Shown piece by piece: positions 51,804 to 61,092 of a stretch of DNA of 64,000 bases (position 1 is the stretch's first letter; the number at the start of each line of letters is the position of its first letter). This DNA is from Campanula takesimana (Eukaryota > Streptophyta > Magnoliopsida > Asterales > Campanulaceae). Location of the stretch: the NCBI GenBank assembly GCA_026119855.1, contig JAOWBW010000598.1, positions 738,522 to 802,521 on the forward strand, written 5' to 3'. The notes under the pieces were generated by a model. The model was given only the letters and a program-made list of their open reading frames with translations. It ran no database searches and was not told the origin of the DNA. The translations under genes and the position numbers were made by a program.

Positions 51804-53816
51804 GTGTTAACATGCGTGAATTTGGGGACCGAAGCCGAGCCTAAGGAAACGCAGATTGGAAGCTTCTTCAGCGGAGCCGAAAGGGAAGCACTGATTGAGC
51901 TACTCAAAGAATATGTGGATGTGTTTGCATGGTCGTATAGGGACATGCCGGGGCTCGACAACTCGATCGTAGAGCACAGAATCCCGACAGCACCAAACGC
52001 TAAGCCAGTCAAGCAAAAACTGCGCCGCATTAAGCCGGAATGGTCTTTGCAAGTGAAGGAAGAGATTGAGAAACTACTCCGTGTGGGTTTCATCAGGGTG
52101 ATCGAATATCCAACTTGGTTATCAAATCTGGTGACTGTCAAGAAATCCAACGGTAAAGTCAGAGGATGTGTGGATTTTCGGGATCTCAACAAAGCTACGC
52201 CAAAGGATGACTTCCCCTTGCCAAATATCGACATGTTGGTGGATGCGACCGCCCATTATGAGGTCAAGTCGTTTGTTGATGGGTTTGCCGGCTATAACCA
52301 AATCAAGATGGCCGAGGAAGACCAAGAAAAAACAGCTTTCACCACCCCATGGGGGACTTTTTGCTATACCGTCATGCCATTTGGGCTGAGGAACGCTGGG
52401 GCTACCTACCAACGGGCAGTTACAACTTTATTCCACGATATGATCCACAAGGAGATTGAGGTGTACGTGGATGACATGATTATACATTCAAAAGGGTCTG
52501 GGGGCCAGCACTTGATAGATCTCAGAAAATTCTTCAACAGGTTGAGAGAGCACGCCATGCGTTTGAACCCGGCAAAATGCACCTTTGGAGTTCGTAGAGG
52601 GAAAGTATTGGGTTACATGGTCACCGAAAATGGGATCGAAGCCGACCCAAGGAAGATTCAAGCCATCCTGGAGATGAAGCCACCCCGTACCGAGACAGAG
52701 ATAAAGGGATTCATGGGACGCCTGCAATACATCAGTCGGTTTATCAATCAGCTGACCACCATCTGCGAACCGATTTTCAAGCTAATGAGGAAAACAGCCA
52801 GTGTGGAGTGGGATCATGACTGTCAGATAGCCTTCGAAAGGACCAAACAATATTTGGTGAATACCCCAATCCTGCGCCCGCCGCATAAGGAGAAGCCGTT
52901 GCTACTATACTTAACTGTGACAGATACCGCCGTCGGAGCCATGTTAGCACAAGAAGCCAAAGATTCCCGGATTGAGAATGCAGTGTACTTTGTCAGTCGA
53001 AAGTTACAAGGCAGCGAGCTCAATTACTCCGCGCTCGAGAAGACCTGCGTAGGCCTAGTATGGGTGGTGACGAAGCTCAAGCACTACATGGTTTCCCATC
53101 CGATCTTACTAGTCTCGAAAATGGATCCTATCAAGTACCTGTTCGATAAACCATCCCTTTCTATGAGACTCGCTAAATGGTCAGTATTCTTGGGAGAGTT
53201 CGACATCACTTATGTACCGAGGAAGGCAATCAAAGGGAGGGCAATGGCCGATCAGCTCGCAGACGCTCCGAGCACTGAGACGAGAGGACCCGACCCCGAG
53301 TTCCCGGATGATGACATTTTCGCAATTGAGGTCGCAGAAAGGTGGCAATTATTCTTTGACGGGGCTGCAAACAAGCGAGGGAATGGAGTCGGACTCCTAC
53401 TTATTGATCCCAAAGATGAGCACACTCCCATAGCCATCAAGCTGAACTTTTCAGCAACCAACAACGCCGCCGAGTATGAGGCGTGTATAGCCGGATTGGA
53501 GGCCGCCCTAGAACGCAACGTGAAAGAGTTAGAAGTGTATGGAGACTCTGCTTTGATTATTAACCAAACGGCGAAGAAATGGAAAACTATTGATCCTTGC
53601 CTGCAGCGGTACCAAGGTTACATGGATGAGTTGATAGCACAGTTCAAAGAGGTTACCTTCCACTTCCTGCCGCGAGACAGAAATAGGTTCGCAGATGCTC
53701 TAGCCACATTGGCCTCCTTAGTTGAAATTCCAGAAGGAAGGTCCGTAAAACCATTCAGGGTTGGGCGAAGAGAAAACCCGCCTATTGCTGTGAAATCCAG
53801 ATCAATGCCGAGGTAA
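51804..53816 (+). CDS. Reverse transcriptase, RNase H and archaeal-type RNase H
   Basis: A 670-residue frame opening just after a TGA at 51801-51803 and beginning with GTG, so it is probably made by recoding or splicing, not from its own start. RT motifs: VDFRDLNKATPKDDFPLP, FAGYNQIKM, TPWGTFCYTVMPFGLRNAGA, and the catalytic YVDD at residues 221-224. The Ty3-type RNase H follows (VYFVSRKLQGSELNYSALEK), then the extra archaeal-type RNase H with WQLFFDGAANKRGNGVG (about 514), AEYEACIAGLEAAL, VYGDSALIINQ and RDRNRFADALATLAS. The second RNase H is diagnostic of the Tat lineage. The frame ends artificially: a one-base loss near 53779 moves the rest of pol into the integrase frame. Confidence 0.93.
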   Translation: MLTCVNLGTEAEPKETQIGSFFSGAEREALIELLKEYVDVFAWSYRDMPGLDNSIVEHRIPTAPNAKPVKQKLRRIKPEWSLQVKEEIEKLLRVGFIRVIEYPTWLSNLVTVKKSNGKVRGCVDFRDLNKATPKDDFPLPNIDMLVDATAHYEVKSFVDGFAGYNQIKMAEEDQEKTAFTTPWGTFCYTVMPFGLRNAGATYQRAVTTLFHDMIHKEIEVYVDDMIIHSKGSGGQHLIDLRKFFNRLREHAMRLNPAKCTFGVRRGKVLGYMVTENGIEADPRKIQAILEMKPPRTETEIKGFMGRLQYISRFINQLTTICEPIFKLMRKTASVEWDHDCQIAFERTKQYLVNTPILRPPHKEKPLLLYLTVTDTAVGAMLAQEAKDSRIENAVYFVSRKLQGSELNYSALEKTCVGLVWVVTKLKHYMVSHPILLVSKMDPIKYLFDKPSLSMRLAKWSVFLGEFDITYVPRKAIKGRAMADQLADAPSTETRGPDPEFPDDDIFAIEVAERWQLFFDGAANKRGNGVGLLLIDPKDEHTPIAIKLNFSATNNAAEYEACIAGLEAALERNVKELEVYGDSALIINQTAKKWKTIDPCLQRYQGYMDELIAQFKEVTFHFLPRDRNRFADALATLASLVEIPEGRSVKPFRVGRRENPPIAVKSRSMPR

Positions 53817-55075
53817 ACGGAGATCAATGGTACGCCCAAATCTACAAATTCCTTAAGCACGGAGAGATGTCCTTTGACGGAGATGTGAAGGCCAAGAGTC
53901 TGCAAGCACTCAAAAGGTTGGCGGGGCAGTTTGTGCTGTTAGACGATACTTTGTACAAGAGGCATTACAATGGTCTGTTGCTCTTATGTGTCGACAACAA
54001 GAAAGCTGAAGCAATAATGGAAGAAGTACACAACGGGTTGTGCGGACCTCACATGAATGCAAGGATGCTTAGACAGAAGATCACTCGGCTGGGCTATTAT
54101 TGGATTACCATGGAGACAGACTGTATTCAATGGGTTCGACGGTGTCACAAGTGCCAAGTATGCTCCAACCTCAACCACATCCCCCCACACGAATTGTATA
54201 GTTCCACCACGCCTTGGCCATTCGCCACGTGGGGTATCGACATTATTGGGAAGATCTCGCCGGCCGGCAGTAATGGTCATGAATTCGTCCTCGTCGCGGT
54301 TGACTACTTCACAAAGTGGGTCGAAGCTCAGTCTTACAAGGTGCTGAATTCCAAGAAGGTAGCGCAGTTTATCAAAGAGAATATTATGTGTCGGTATGGG
54401 GTTCCTAACCTCATTATATCAGATAATGGCAGTCATTTCGAAGCCGAGTGTGCTCGCTTGCTTGTAGAATTCAAGATCGAACGAAAGAAATCTTCCCCAT
54501 ACTATCCACAGACTAACGGCGCGGTTGAGGCGGCCAACAAGACGATAGAGCAGATAATTCGCAAGATGGCTTCGCAAGGACGGGATTGGCCCGAGAAGTT
54601 ACCATTGGCACTTTGGGGGTACAGAACGTCAGTCCGCACCGCTACTGGAGAGACCCCTTACGCTTTGACATACGGCATGGAGGCAGTGCTCCCTATTGAG
54701 TTGGAGGTGCCATCTTTGAGGGTCTTGCTCGAGAACCAAGTGAATGAGGTAGAATGGCTTCGTAGTCGCTATGATCAATTGGCAACACTCGACGAACGCA
54801 GATTGAAGGCCATGGAACACGTCCGGGCCTATCAAAGGAGAACGACAAAAGCCTTCAATAAAAAGGTCAATCCTGTTGACATAAAGGAAGGAGACTTGGT
54901 GCTCAAAGCACGCTTACCCAATAAATTCAACCCTCGGGAAATGGGCCCCCACTTGGGTAGGGCCGTTGTGGTACAGAAGATCTTCTCCGGAGGAGCGGTC
55001 AGAATGGCGGATTTGGATGGCAACCCGTTCAAAGAACCAGTCAACATCAGCAAGCTCAGACGCTACTATGACTAG
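53782..55075 (+). CDS. Integrase of the 17-kb Tat element
   Basis: Listed from where the frame opens; its first ATG is at 53867, giving 402 residues. Counting from that ATG: HHCC zinc motif with the first His at 55 and Cys at 93 and 96 (RCHKCQ); catalytic core with Asp125 (TWGIDIIG), Asp186 (ISDNGSHF) and Glu221 (GAVEAANK), 35 residues between the last two as in DD35E integrases. The C-terminal region is basic and ends NISKLRRYYD, without a chromodomain. It would be fused to the RNase H frame if the one-base loss near 53779 were absent. All catalytic residues are present. Confidence 0.92.
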
Positions 55076-55140
55076 ACTCCCTCTCTTAAAAAAAAAAATA
55101 AATAAATAAAAAATAATTACTACGCAAAAAGAAGCCCGAT

Positions 55141-55224
55141 AGACTGAAAACCCGCAAAGGGCGGTCTATGCAAAATAAGGGTGCGTACAGAGCTCGCTAG
55201 ATCGAAAACCCGCAAGGGCGGTCT
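55141..55224 (+). ncRNA. Pair of AGACYG...CGGTCT hairpins after integrase
   Basis: Two hairpins, 55141-55167 (stem AGACTG/CGGTCT) and 55199-55224 (AGATCG/CGGTCT), share the loop-side sequence AAAACCCGCAaAGGG. The stem differs between copies but pairing is kept by G-T pairs. Both lie about 70-150 bases after the integrase stop. Confidence 0.5.
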
Positions 55225-55295
55225 AGGCAAAAGTTAGAGCATTCCCCCTTCTATCTTCCCTTTCTTTAAAATCATTCTAGTCTGACTGGAATGAA

Positions 55296-55343
55296 CTACG
55301 GTGACCTGAGCCCCTTAGTCCTATTTGTAAAAGGGGAACGTAG
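55296..55343 (+). ncRNA. Conserved CTACG/CGTAG stem-loop, copy 3 (after integrase)
   Basis: CTACG, GTGACCTGAG, inner stem CCCCTT/AAGGGG with a 16-base loop, AACGTAG, GCAGCC. The position, 220 bases after the integrase stop, mirrors copy 1 of the minus-strand Tat element. Confidence 0.55.
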
Positions 55344-55349
55344 GCAGCC

Positions 55350-55729
55350 TTTCAAAAGGTGCGGTCTAAAAAACAAATAAACATCCAAATCTTGTTAAGC
55401 AATAAAGATAGAAGTTGTATTTTCTGAAAGCAAAAACTTTTATTTCCATAAGTCATTGCATGATAACATTTATTTGATGAGTCTAAGCTTGACATACTTT
55501 TTGAATGAATAACCTATTCTGAAATTGAAACTCAAACAAAAGCAAACTAAATTAAACTAATGTGTCTGCACGACTATGGAGAGACGCTCGGGATTACTCC
55601 TTAGTGCCATTTGTGCCCTCGGTCTCTTTCTTCTTGCTTTGCCCACGGCGAACTTTCTTCTTGCTAGGATTCTCACAAAATCTTCTTTCGAACTCGCTAA
55701 TACCTTTAGCCTTGCCATTAGGAGCCTCT
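55350..55729 (+). other. Interval between pol and the first antisense gene
   Basis: AT-rich non-coding sequence where the sense transcript and the antisense PMD1 transcript would converge. It probably holds the 3' UTR of the antisense gene. No other frame is credible. Confidence 0.45.
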
Positions 55730-57023
55730 TCACCTTTCCTCTTCTTTGACGCCCCCTTCTTCTCCGCCTCCGTTAGCCACGCTCTTACTCATCTTCCTCG
55801 CATAAGCCTCAGCCTCCTTAATTCTCAATGAGAAACTTGGAGCACAGGATCCCAAGATAGTGCCCCTTAGGGTCTCTAGAGTCTGCTCCGCATGCCCAAG
55901 TCTCCCCATATACCAATCCAAATACTCGCGTGGCAGGAAGGTGTTGCTAGAGCGTGTGAGGAAAGTCCTACGACTAAAGCCGGCCTCGCCCCACATCTGA
56001 GAAAGAAGGACTGAGGCACTATCATCCAACTGAAGTATCCCAAAAGGGAAATCATCTCTCTCCTCGTCCCAACCCTCCGGGATGGTCTGCACCAAACCAT
56101 ACTGACGAAGCACTCTAGAGGGATAGTAAAAAGTAGTTCCAGAAAGGGTCGGAACTTTGATCATGTGAAGTCCCACTTGTTTCTCCCTCACAGAGTGAAT
56201 GTGCCAATGGGGCACCACCCACTGAATGTCGTCAGTCACCATTTCCGCCAAATACTTTTCCCAACCTTTGAGAGTCATGCCCTCAAACCGCTCCACCATG
56301 CCTCTAATGCGGTGCATCCATGGGGCCACCTTCAGAGAAGCCGCCGGTTTATTCACTCGAAGCCGCTCTTGCAACCACATGGTCAAAAGCCTATCACTAC
56401 CACAAGGCATCCCACCATAAGCCGCGAGATGGGGAATCCCACAGAGCATCTCCCCAAGAATGGCCGGTACAATATCATAACCCAAACGAGCCAAGTTCAC
56501 CATACCCAAACATCCTTCACTGGCAAATCCCACCTCAGAAGGGAAAAGGATAGAGCTAAACAAGCACAGTGCAAGATGGTCCAAGGAGCGGTCAGATGTC
56601 ACGTCTGCATGCATGAAGTGTTGTGGCATCCAAGAAAGGTCGACATAACCGCCCCTAGCATACCTATCAAAGTCATCCGCGGGTACGCCAAAGGTCACCA
56701 ACTTGTCCCAAGCAAACGAAGTCAAAAGGCAAGGCAACTTTATCCTTCCCTTCGTAGCCACATAATGCTGCGATGTCTTCATAAGTGGGTGTTATCTCGT
56801 TGAATGAAAAGTTGAAGACATGGAGGGTATCATTCCAAAATTTACCACAAGCTTGCAAGAGGTTGGTATTAGAGTTCATGTGCAAAAGTGACCAAAGACA
56901 CTTTATCCCATACCGTTCATCAAGTTTCCTACGACTCGAACCAGGAAGTTTGGCAACCCACTTCTCCAAAGAGGTTATAAAGACTTTCTTCTCAAGACTT
57001 GTGATTCTAGCCTCTTGATCCAT
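55730..57023 (-). CDS. Antisense PMD-like protein 1 (DUF7745 type)
   Basis: Runs opposite to the retrotransposon genes. The ATG at 57023 starts MDQEARITSLEKK; the first part has WVAKLPGSSRRKLDERYGIK, then FNFSFNEITPTYEDIAALCG, the conserved entry motif of PMD-type domains. After a single one-base shift near 56740 the frame continues to 55730 (MDQ frame plus a 350-residue frame) with SLDHLALCLFSSILFPSEVG, AILGEMLCGI, LTMWLQERLRVN and a Gly/Lys/Glu-rich basic tail. Related to the pseudogene at 27098-28503 of the other Tat element. Upstream (57173-57281) are four GGCCacGCGGCC modules. PMD proteins in plants are linked to silencing; no enzymatic activity can be claimed here. The shift may be a real mutation or a sequence error. 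Confidence 0.75.
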
Positions 57024-57172
57024 GGCAAAGAGCAAGAAAATTGGCTAAAAAGGAACTCAAAAAACTGCTCAAAAAGTTGCTGGTACGTTTTTGTGGCTGC
57101 AAAGGGTTCATTAAATACTGCACAACTCCGATTCTTGCCAGGAAAAGGAAAACCGGAGGCGGCGCGTGATTT

Positions 57173-57281
57173 GGCCACGCGGCCCCCCTCTTCGTCCTAG
57201 GCCACGCGGCCAACTTTGCTCCGGATCTTGCCATGGCCAGGCGGCCAACATTGCTCTATGCCTCGCCATGGCCATGCGGCC
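57173..57281 (-). promoter_or_regulatory. GGCCACGCGGCC cluster upstream of antisense PMD1
   Basis: Four modules: GGCCACGCGGCC at 57173 and 57200, GGCCAGGCGGCC at 57235, GGCCATGCGGCC at 57270. They lie 150-260 bases upstream of the PMD1 start codon. The spacing and the linked CAACtTTGCTCC words match the LTR U3 cluster. Confidence 0.6.
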
Positions 57282-57554
57282 AACTTTGCTCCATGCAGAA
57301 ATCCAGCTTGTTTCTTCCCACTCCGTGACGGATCCATGCAACTACGTACCTGCCCCCTTCCACGGCTCATGCATTGTATAAAATTAGGGACATTTGTAAA
57401 ATAACTAGTTTGCACAAGTAGGCTCCCATAATAAAACTGCATTTTTAAGCATAATATACATACATGCATTTTATACATTTGTTCTGTACATACATATCCC
57501 TCTGCTCTCTACTAGCTAACAGTGTAGGAAATAAAGATGGAAAGATGGCCCCGC

Positions 57555-59763
57555 CTAGTCAGAATCTTCCTCCGTGGTATCTCCACGCCGCGCTAAAGCC
57601 CGAGAGCTACCGGCACCCGAACTCCGTCCCCGGACCGCTCGACCACCAATATGAGAAGAGCCCGCACCATTCGGAGACCGTTCCCGACGCTGGGGTGACG
57701 CAACGTCGTCCCTCTGACAAGTACATGAATGGTACGCCTCCCTCAGTAAGCGCATCAACACGTTCTCCCGCCGAGCTGAACGGATATATGCCTCCCGAGT
57801 CACCTGAGAAGGAAACCAATGCAAGATTACAAGGCAGAAAGAAATAAGTGTGTGCGAACATGACTGATATAAAGCACAAAGCCGTACCCCAGCGTCGGGC
57901 GGAGGAATGAATGTCTCCTCAACAAGATCTGCATCAGTCGGCTCCAAGCTAAGCTCCACCTCCCGGCCACCCCTCATCACTCTCACGCTACTCGAGCGAA
58001 GGGGCATGTCAACCAAAGGCCGACTCCGACCAACATAACGGGCCGAGCTCGACCCCTCTCCAGACAACATCCTAGCCCGTACCTGTGGACTGACCAGCCG
58101 CGTCCGTACATAGCCGGCATAATCGTCACCCCCCTGTAATGCTCTGCCGGAGTGGGAGCCAAAAAAGTCGCCAACCTCGCGGGACGGAGCATATCCCGAG
58201 GAGGGTCATAAGGAGCCCACGGTAACGCACCAGCCCTGTGCTGACGAACCACCCTCTCCCCGAGATACATGGCCTCCCCGGTGAGACCCACAAGCAGAAC
58301 CCTAGAAGCGGTCAAATCCACTACATAGGGACCCACCGAAGCCTCATTGGCCGGGCTCCATGGGTAAAATCTAACTCCAACAGGCTCAGACATCGCAAAC
58401 ACCCTCCTCAGATCAGCAGCATCCACTGTCTTCCTGTCCCGGTTTCGGCGGGAAGGAGCCCTGTTGCCCTTGCACCAGTACGACATGATGGGACAACCTG
58501 TTGGCACTCATCACCAACTGAAAAGGGGCGACACCGAAGACCTCGTACACCCAAGCCTGTGCATATAATGAGAGAGATGTTTCAGACCAAAAAGATAGAA
58601 CAGAAATCTCAACAAGTGAAAAGAAGGGTAGTCAAGAGCATACCTCAAAGGCGAACTGGAACCCGTCAAAGGCCGACGAGCTAGCCCTCGAGCAATGGTC
58701 CAAAGCCCGGTAAATCTCAGCCAGCCACCCGCTCCACCCCAAAATCCCACCGACTAAGTCCAAGTCCACAAGAGCCCCTAGCAGTGAGTACCGGCAGACA
58801 GTAGCCCCACTGGGAAACAAAATCTCTGAAAAGCTGTACCATAAGAACAGCCGGACCAAGCAATCCAAATCATATTCCCCCTACTAAAGGCTCAATAGCC
58901 ATCTCCACCAAGCGATTCACCTTCCCGGCCTCCATTCCATAACCCTTGACACCTCCTCCCAGGTCGGTGTCGACTCCCAGCAGAGCCTGTCTATAGTCCC
59001 GCCGCTCCGCCAAGCTCTCATCAAAAGGCAAAGGGGTACCGTAAACCTCAACCCTGTGATGGCCGCGAAATCCGTCGGCGTGATGGTAATCTCTCCCCAA
59101 CTAAAGTGGAAAGTATGGGTGGTATCCCACCAGAACTCCCGGCACACCTCTATCACCGCTGCCACCTTCAGGGTAGCCCAACCATACGGACACTGTCAAA
59201 GAATGGGCCAAAGCCCATAGCCTCGATCCGAGCACGCAAACCGCCCGGTCCCTCCGGCAGGGACGCCCACAGTTTACCCACAGTCACTGTGGACCCACGA
59301 GCCTTGATCCTCTGCAGGTAAACACAGCACAGGTATGTTACCATTCTAGCAATTTACAATTCCAGCAATTTAAATTCTAGCATTCCATTATTCTAGCATT
59401 TCATATTATGTGCATAAAACATACAAATGTGCGAGAAGGAGAGGAATGAAAATTCGAAATTTACCTCCGCGTCTCCGGAAGCCCCATCGACCAATGACGC
59501 TCAGAGTCGATGTAAAAATCGTAATCTTGGTCGAACGTGGACCGCAGCAGATTATCGCGATAATTCCGAGTCGCGGCTCGTGGTCTCAAACCGCCCCGTG
59601 GAATCAAGGGCGCCGCTTCAAAGCCCGCTCTTGGATCAGCCCCGACATTTCCTGCGCCCTGAGCATTACCGTGCCCCTCTCCTTGTGGCTCTTGTTGTGG
59701 AATCATATACCCACCATGGCCCGGAAAATCTCTAAATAATGCCTCATTGATCCAATCCGCCAT
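57555..59763 (-). CDS. Antisense PMD protein 2, multi-exon
   Basis: ATG at 59763 (MADWINEALFRDF). Exon 1 ends at the donor GGAG|GTAAAT (59465). Exon 2 begins after TTACCTGCAG (59311), includes the PMD core TLKVAAVIEVCREFWWDTTH and HFSWGEITITPTDFAAITGL and ends at GAG|GTATGC (58644). Exon 3 begins after TATGCACAG (58556, AWVYEVFG) and includes GEAMYLGERVVRQHRAG; it ends at a donor GG|GTACGG (57888). The last exon starts after TTCTCAG (57803) and ends in an Arg/Gly/Ser-rich tail with stop at 57555. Apparent one-base shifts occur near 59190, 58880, 58480 and 58070, so either splicing is more complex or the copy has decayed. Same subfamily as the PMD gene at 43006. Upstream are three GGCCACGCGGCC modules. 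Confidence 0.72.
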
Positions 59764-59945
59764 AGCTTCAAGAATTATGTGAAATGAAATCTTCGAAATT
59801 ATCAAAATCTGAGCTTTCTCTCTCTAAAAACTCAATTTTCTCACTCTAACTCGTCAATGGAGGAAGGAAGAAGAAGAAAGAAGAAAGAAGAAGAAGAGGA
59901 AGGTTTCTGGTGATGTGACCAAGGAGTCAGCCCGCCGGCTACCTT

Positions 59946-60075
59946 GGCCACGCGGCCACTTTCGTCCATGCAACCCCAGCCGTCAGATCAGCAATCCGCG
60001 TGAAGGAGATCTGACCAATCAGCAGCCTTGGCCACGCGGCCACTTTTGCAATTCAGTGTGTTTGGCCACGCGGCC
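59946..60075 (-). promoter_or_regulatory. GGCCACGCGGCC cluster upstream of antisense PMD2
   Basis: Exact 12-mers at 59946-59957, 60030-60041 and 60064-60075, 180-310 bases upstream of the PMD2 ATG. The flanks (CAGCCTTGGCCACGCGGCCA, and a GATCTGACC/TCAGATC segment) also match the LTR cluster. Confidence 0.6.
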
Positions 60076-60226
60076 AACCTTGCCCCTTCAGATAAAATTC
60101 CACATTTATCCCCTGATCTTTTCCCATCAATTCATCTTAAATGCCCTTAGCACAATTTGACTAATATTCGTTACCTTTGGGTACGGAAAGCCCCTTAAAA
60201 TTTCCATTTTTTTACCAAATATTTGC

Positions 60227-60590
60227 TTAGGATTCGTATGATGTAGAGACTTCGGCGCCTCTATGACATGCGTATCCTAGATCAATCGTAATTGGCAGAA
60301 GCCTCGGCGTTTCTATTTGCGAAAGATCCAGCATCTATTATTAGGATTCGTATGATTGTAGAGACTTCGGCGCCTCTATGACATACCATCCTTTATCAAT
60401 CGTAATTGGCAGAGGCCTCGGCGTTTCTATTTGCGAAAGATTCAGCATCTATTATTAAGATTCGTATGGTTGTAGAGACTTCGGCGCCTCTATGACATAC
60501 GCATCCTAGATCGATCGTGGTTGGCAGAAGCCTCGGCGTTTTCTGTTCACGAGAGACCCGACACCTATTACTTTGGCGCGGTCGGCAGGA
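60227..60590. repeat. 114-bp tandem repeat before the 3' LTR
   Basis: Units begin at about 60227, 60341 and 60455 (TTAgGATTCGTATGaTtGTAGAG), each with ACTTCGGCGCCTCTATGACAT and GGCAGAaGCCTCGGCGTTTCT; a degenerate partial unit follows. The unit contains short inverted CGGCGCC and GCCTCGGCG words. Confidence 0.85.
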
Positions 60591-60772
60591 ACCCTGGCGA
60601 TCCTGATTGCGTTTACTATTCCATCTTGGGATTATTTAGACGACGTAGTCTTCATTTTTCCCAAATAACTTCATTGCTTACGAATGATTCGTTCTTCGTA
60701 CAGGATAGTGCCCGTAGGTTTATTATCCCTAGCAGGAGTCCGATATCTCGTTTTATCCCCAGTAGATTCGAA

Positions 60773-60969
60773 CTACGACCGGCTTGATTCCTCAGAGGAT
60801 ACGTAGGAAACCTGAAAAGGTCCAGCCACCCGACCGACGCGGTTATCTCTCATCCCCAGCAAGTGCATTTTCCCCAGCAGAAGATGTTGCTCCCCACAAG
60901 TGGACAGTTATTCCCAATTTCCCATCAGATTTGAACTACGTTTGGCTTGATTCCCCCGCGGATACGTAG
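60773..60969 (+). ncRNA. Two further CTACG/CGTAG stem-loops, copies 4 and 5
   Basis: Copy 4 (60773-60806): CTACG, ACCGGCTTGAT, inner stem TCCTC/GAGGA, TACGTAG. Copy 5 (60936-60969): CTACG, TTTGGCTTGAT, a short TCC/GGA inner stem, TACGTAG. Both are 120-320 bases before the 3' LTR. Confidence 0.5.
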
Positions 60970-61079
60970 GTCGCCTGCCAAGGTTCAGCCGTTCCCTTAC
61001 CTTTCATCTGTTTTGAAACTCATGTTTCAGACGGATCCTTCTTTTATCGTCGACCCCACATTGCCTTGCAAGAAGCGTC

Positions 61080-61092
61080 GCCGAGGGGCTAC
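61080..61092 (+). other. Polypurine-tract-like segment before the 3' LTR
   Basis: GCCGAGGGGCTAC directly precedes the LTR start TGTTAG at 61093. It is the expected place for plus-strand priming, though the tract is short and imperfect. Confidence 0.45.

Noticed and set aside
56165..56803. 212-residue plus-strand frame
   Set aside because: Shadow of antisense PMD1; no recognisable protein on the plus strand.
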